Source: Onchocerca lupi
Taxonomy: Eukaryota > Nematoda > Chromadorea > Rhabditida > Onchocercidae
NCBI GenBank assembly: GCA_028564675.1
Contig: JAOVVO010000465.1
Location: 1-64,000 of the forward strand
Direction of reading: 5' to 3'
Length of the DNA: 64,000 nt
Below the pieces are notes generated by a model, which worked only from the letters and a program-made list of their open reading frames with translations, did not search any database and was not told the origin of the DNA. This document shows positions 62,654-64,000 of the stretch, piece by piece. The translations under genes and the position numbers were made by a program. Within the stretch, counting starts at the first letter, position 1, and the number at the start of each line of letters is the position of its first letter.

Positions 62654-64000
62654 ATCTTTAAACAAATGCAAATCGATAATATTCTCAATTTTTAATTACT
62701 TTTTCGCAGTAATTTGCATACTTACGTTTTCGTATGCATATTATCTATGTAAAGCAATGCTACAGCAATCTTCCCTCTGTCTTGAATTGTTTATTTCATA
62801 TTGAAGAAATCTTGAGAATAAATCGATGGATCTATTTTCAAACATTAATTACTTTTTCGGAGTGTTACAAAATGATCCAAGTTTATTTATGCTTTCCTGT
62901 AACTGTACAAAAATCACTGCCGTACTTTTCAAATATTTCACAAAAATTTCTTCTCAAATCAACTATTTCTCTATGTCCTCCAGTTCTTCAGCTTAATTGT
63001 CCTCATGTCAGAAGAAAGCGCACTCAGTAAGCGAAATTTAGTCTTTTTAATTTTCGTTCGTCTAAAGCCTTTATTTTGACAAAAAATTTTCTCAACTTTT
63101 CAACATTTTTTCAGTATTCACAACTTATTTAACCCTATTTAATGCTAGTAGTACACTATTTTATGATCTATTAAACATCACCTCTAGTGATAGGAGCGAA
63201 GTTTGCAAAGAAGGAAATTTTTTTGCTTTAATTGTATTTTGATTGTACAATTTGATTCTTTCTTTTCTTTGCACATATTGACTGATAAGAATGATATACA
63301 ACGCAGTCTATTTAAAAGAAATCAGGAAAGTATTGATCTTGACTTGAAGGATAATATTTTATTCGATTGTTTGATACCAAAATTTTGTTAGCATACGACA
63401 TTTAAATACGATTCACTGATGATGAATATACATTACTAATTTTTGCAAAAAATTTTCTCTTACTTCTTTTTCATTTTAATTGAAACTTATTCTTCATTTG
63501 CAATGATCATATGAATAATTCCTGTTAAAATTCACTTCTCTATGGTATTAACTGCATCAATCGAGAACTGTTACACTCTGTGGTACTAATTATGCTTCTG
63601 AAGAAAGCCTGAAGAATGCCATATTTACGCTAGCTTCTACATTCTTCAATTGGAATACTACCAATAGCAAGATGTGGCGCAGATTGGTTTAAACGATAGT
63701 GATCAGAAAATCAATGGCGTATTCCAATATCTGTTCTTGTGATGTATGATAAAATAATAAAAATGTATGATATGATAAAATGAAGTTCTTATGATGTATG
63801 ATAAAATATGTCAGTTTTCGCATTTCAATATTTATCCACTTTTCCTTCCTTGTTTCATTTGGTATCTGCGCGATGGCCGGAAAAAAAAACTATTAACAAT
63901 ATAAAATACTTTGTTCATAACGGAAATCACATGCAATATTATGAAGTTCATTGAGACATCTTTTGCATAGCGTCATATACCGCCATTTTAAGAATTAAAT
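62654..64000. other. 3' flank of the prominin gene; no further gene seen
   Basis: AATAAA occurs overlapping the stop (62649-62654) and at 62817-62822, the latter a better poly(A) candidate. Short open frames between 62.5 and 63.4 kb show no domain or matching splice borders. A TATGATGTATGATAAAAT motif recurs three times at 63739-63810. Confidence 0.45.

Noticed and set aside
1..64000. Searched by eye for tRNA A/B-box patterns, rRNA-like blocks and CRISPR-type regularly spaced repeats.
   Set aside because: No complete B box (GGTTCGAATCC-like) in a cloverleaf context, no rRNA-like GC-rich block and no spaced repeat array; the GTTCGAAT at about 26980 lacks a partner stem.

Overview
The window is strongly AT-rich eukaryotic DNA and looks like a nematode, most probably a filarial (onchocercid) worm. 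The introns mostly start GTAAG/GTATG, or often GTTxx, and end in T-runs plus TTTCAG, and the gene structures are compact and many-exon. There is also a decayed insert that reads as two adjacent alphaproteobacterial (Wolbachia-type) genes, and nuclear Wolbachia fragments are well known in filarial genomes. The species cannot be named from the sequence alone. I found no tRNA, rRNA, CRISPR array or live bacterial gene.

Five gene models are supported, all on the + strand. (1) 254-1891: the last five exons of a gene that begins left of the window; the tail is Lys-rich and may be the C-terminus of an SLC6-type transporter. (2) 13164-19434: a 13-exon atypical E2F (E2F7/8, EFL-3 type) with two E2F DNA-binding domains and a large exon of about 12 tandem 23-residue repeats. 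(3) 22222-23897: a 4-exon, 139-aa Pro/Lys/Arg-rich protein I do not recognise. (4) 37445-43048: a complete 14-exon GABA-type SLC6 neurotransmitter transporter of 608 aa, with one GC-AG intron. (5) 54674-62653: a 17-exon prominin (CD133 family) five-pass membrane protein, intact except for one apparent single-base frame error. Exon phases agree at every junction listed except that one.

Between the genes lie transposon debris and a duplication. A Helitron family is present as several internally deleted or decayed copies (about 9206-9554, 11619-12518, 26893-27424, 33150-33540, 46278-48053, 53862-54530). They share inverted terminal sequences, and three retain pieces of Helitron protein on the minus strand. 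A 2.9-kb segment is present twice in direct orientation (24535-27424 and 43912-46809). Most of it is nearly identical at a constant offset of 19,385 bases, and its right breakpoint falls inside a Helitron copy. The duplicates bracket the bacterial insert (NDUFA12 and MlaD pseudogenes, minus strand, about 28379-29200) and the transporter gene.

The genes do not form a pathway. The window holds a cell-cycle transcriptional repressor, a neurotransmitter transporter and a membrane-protrusion protein. Two consensus E2F sites in a less AT-rich stretch at 7.0-7.8 kb are a candidate distal promoter for the E2F gene. The remaining intergenic DNA shows homopolymer tracts, short tandem repeats and a few hairpins, with only weak coding candidates.
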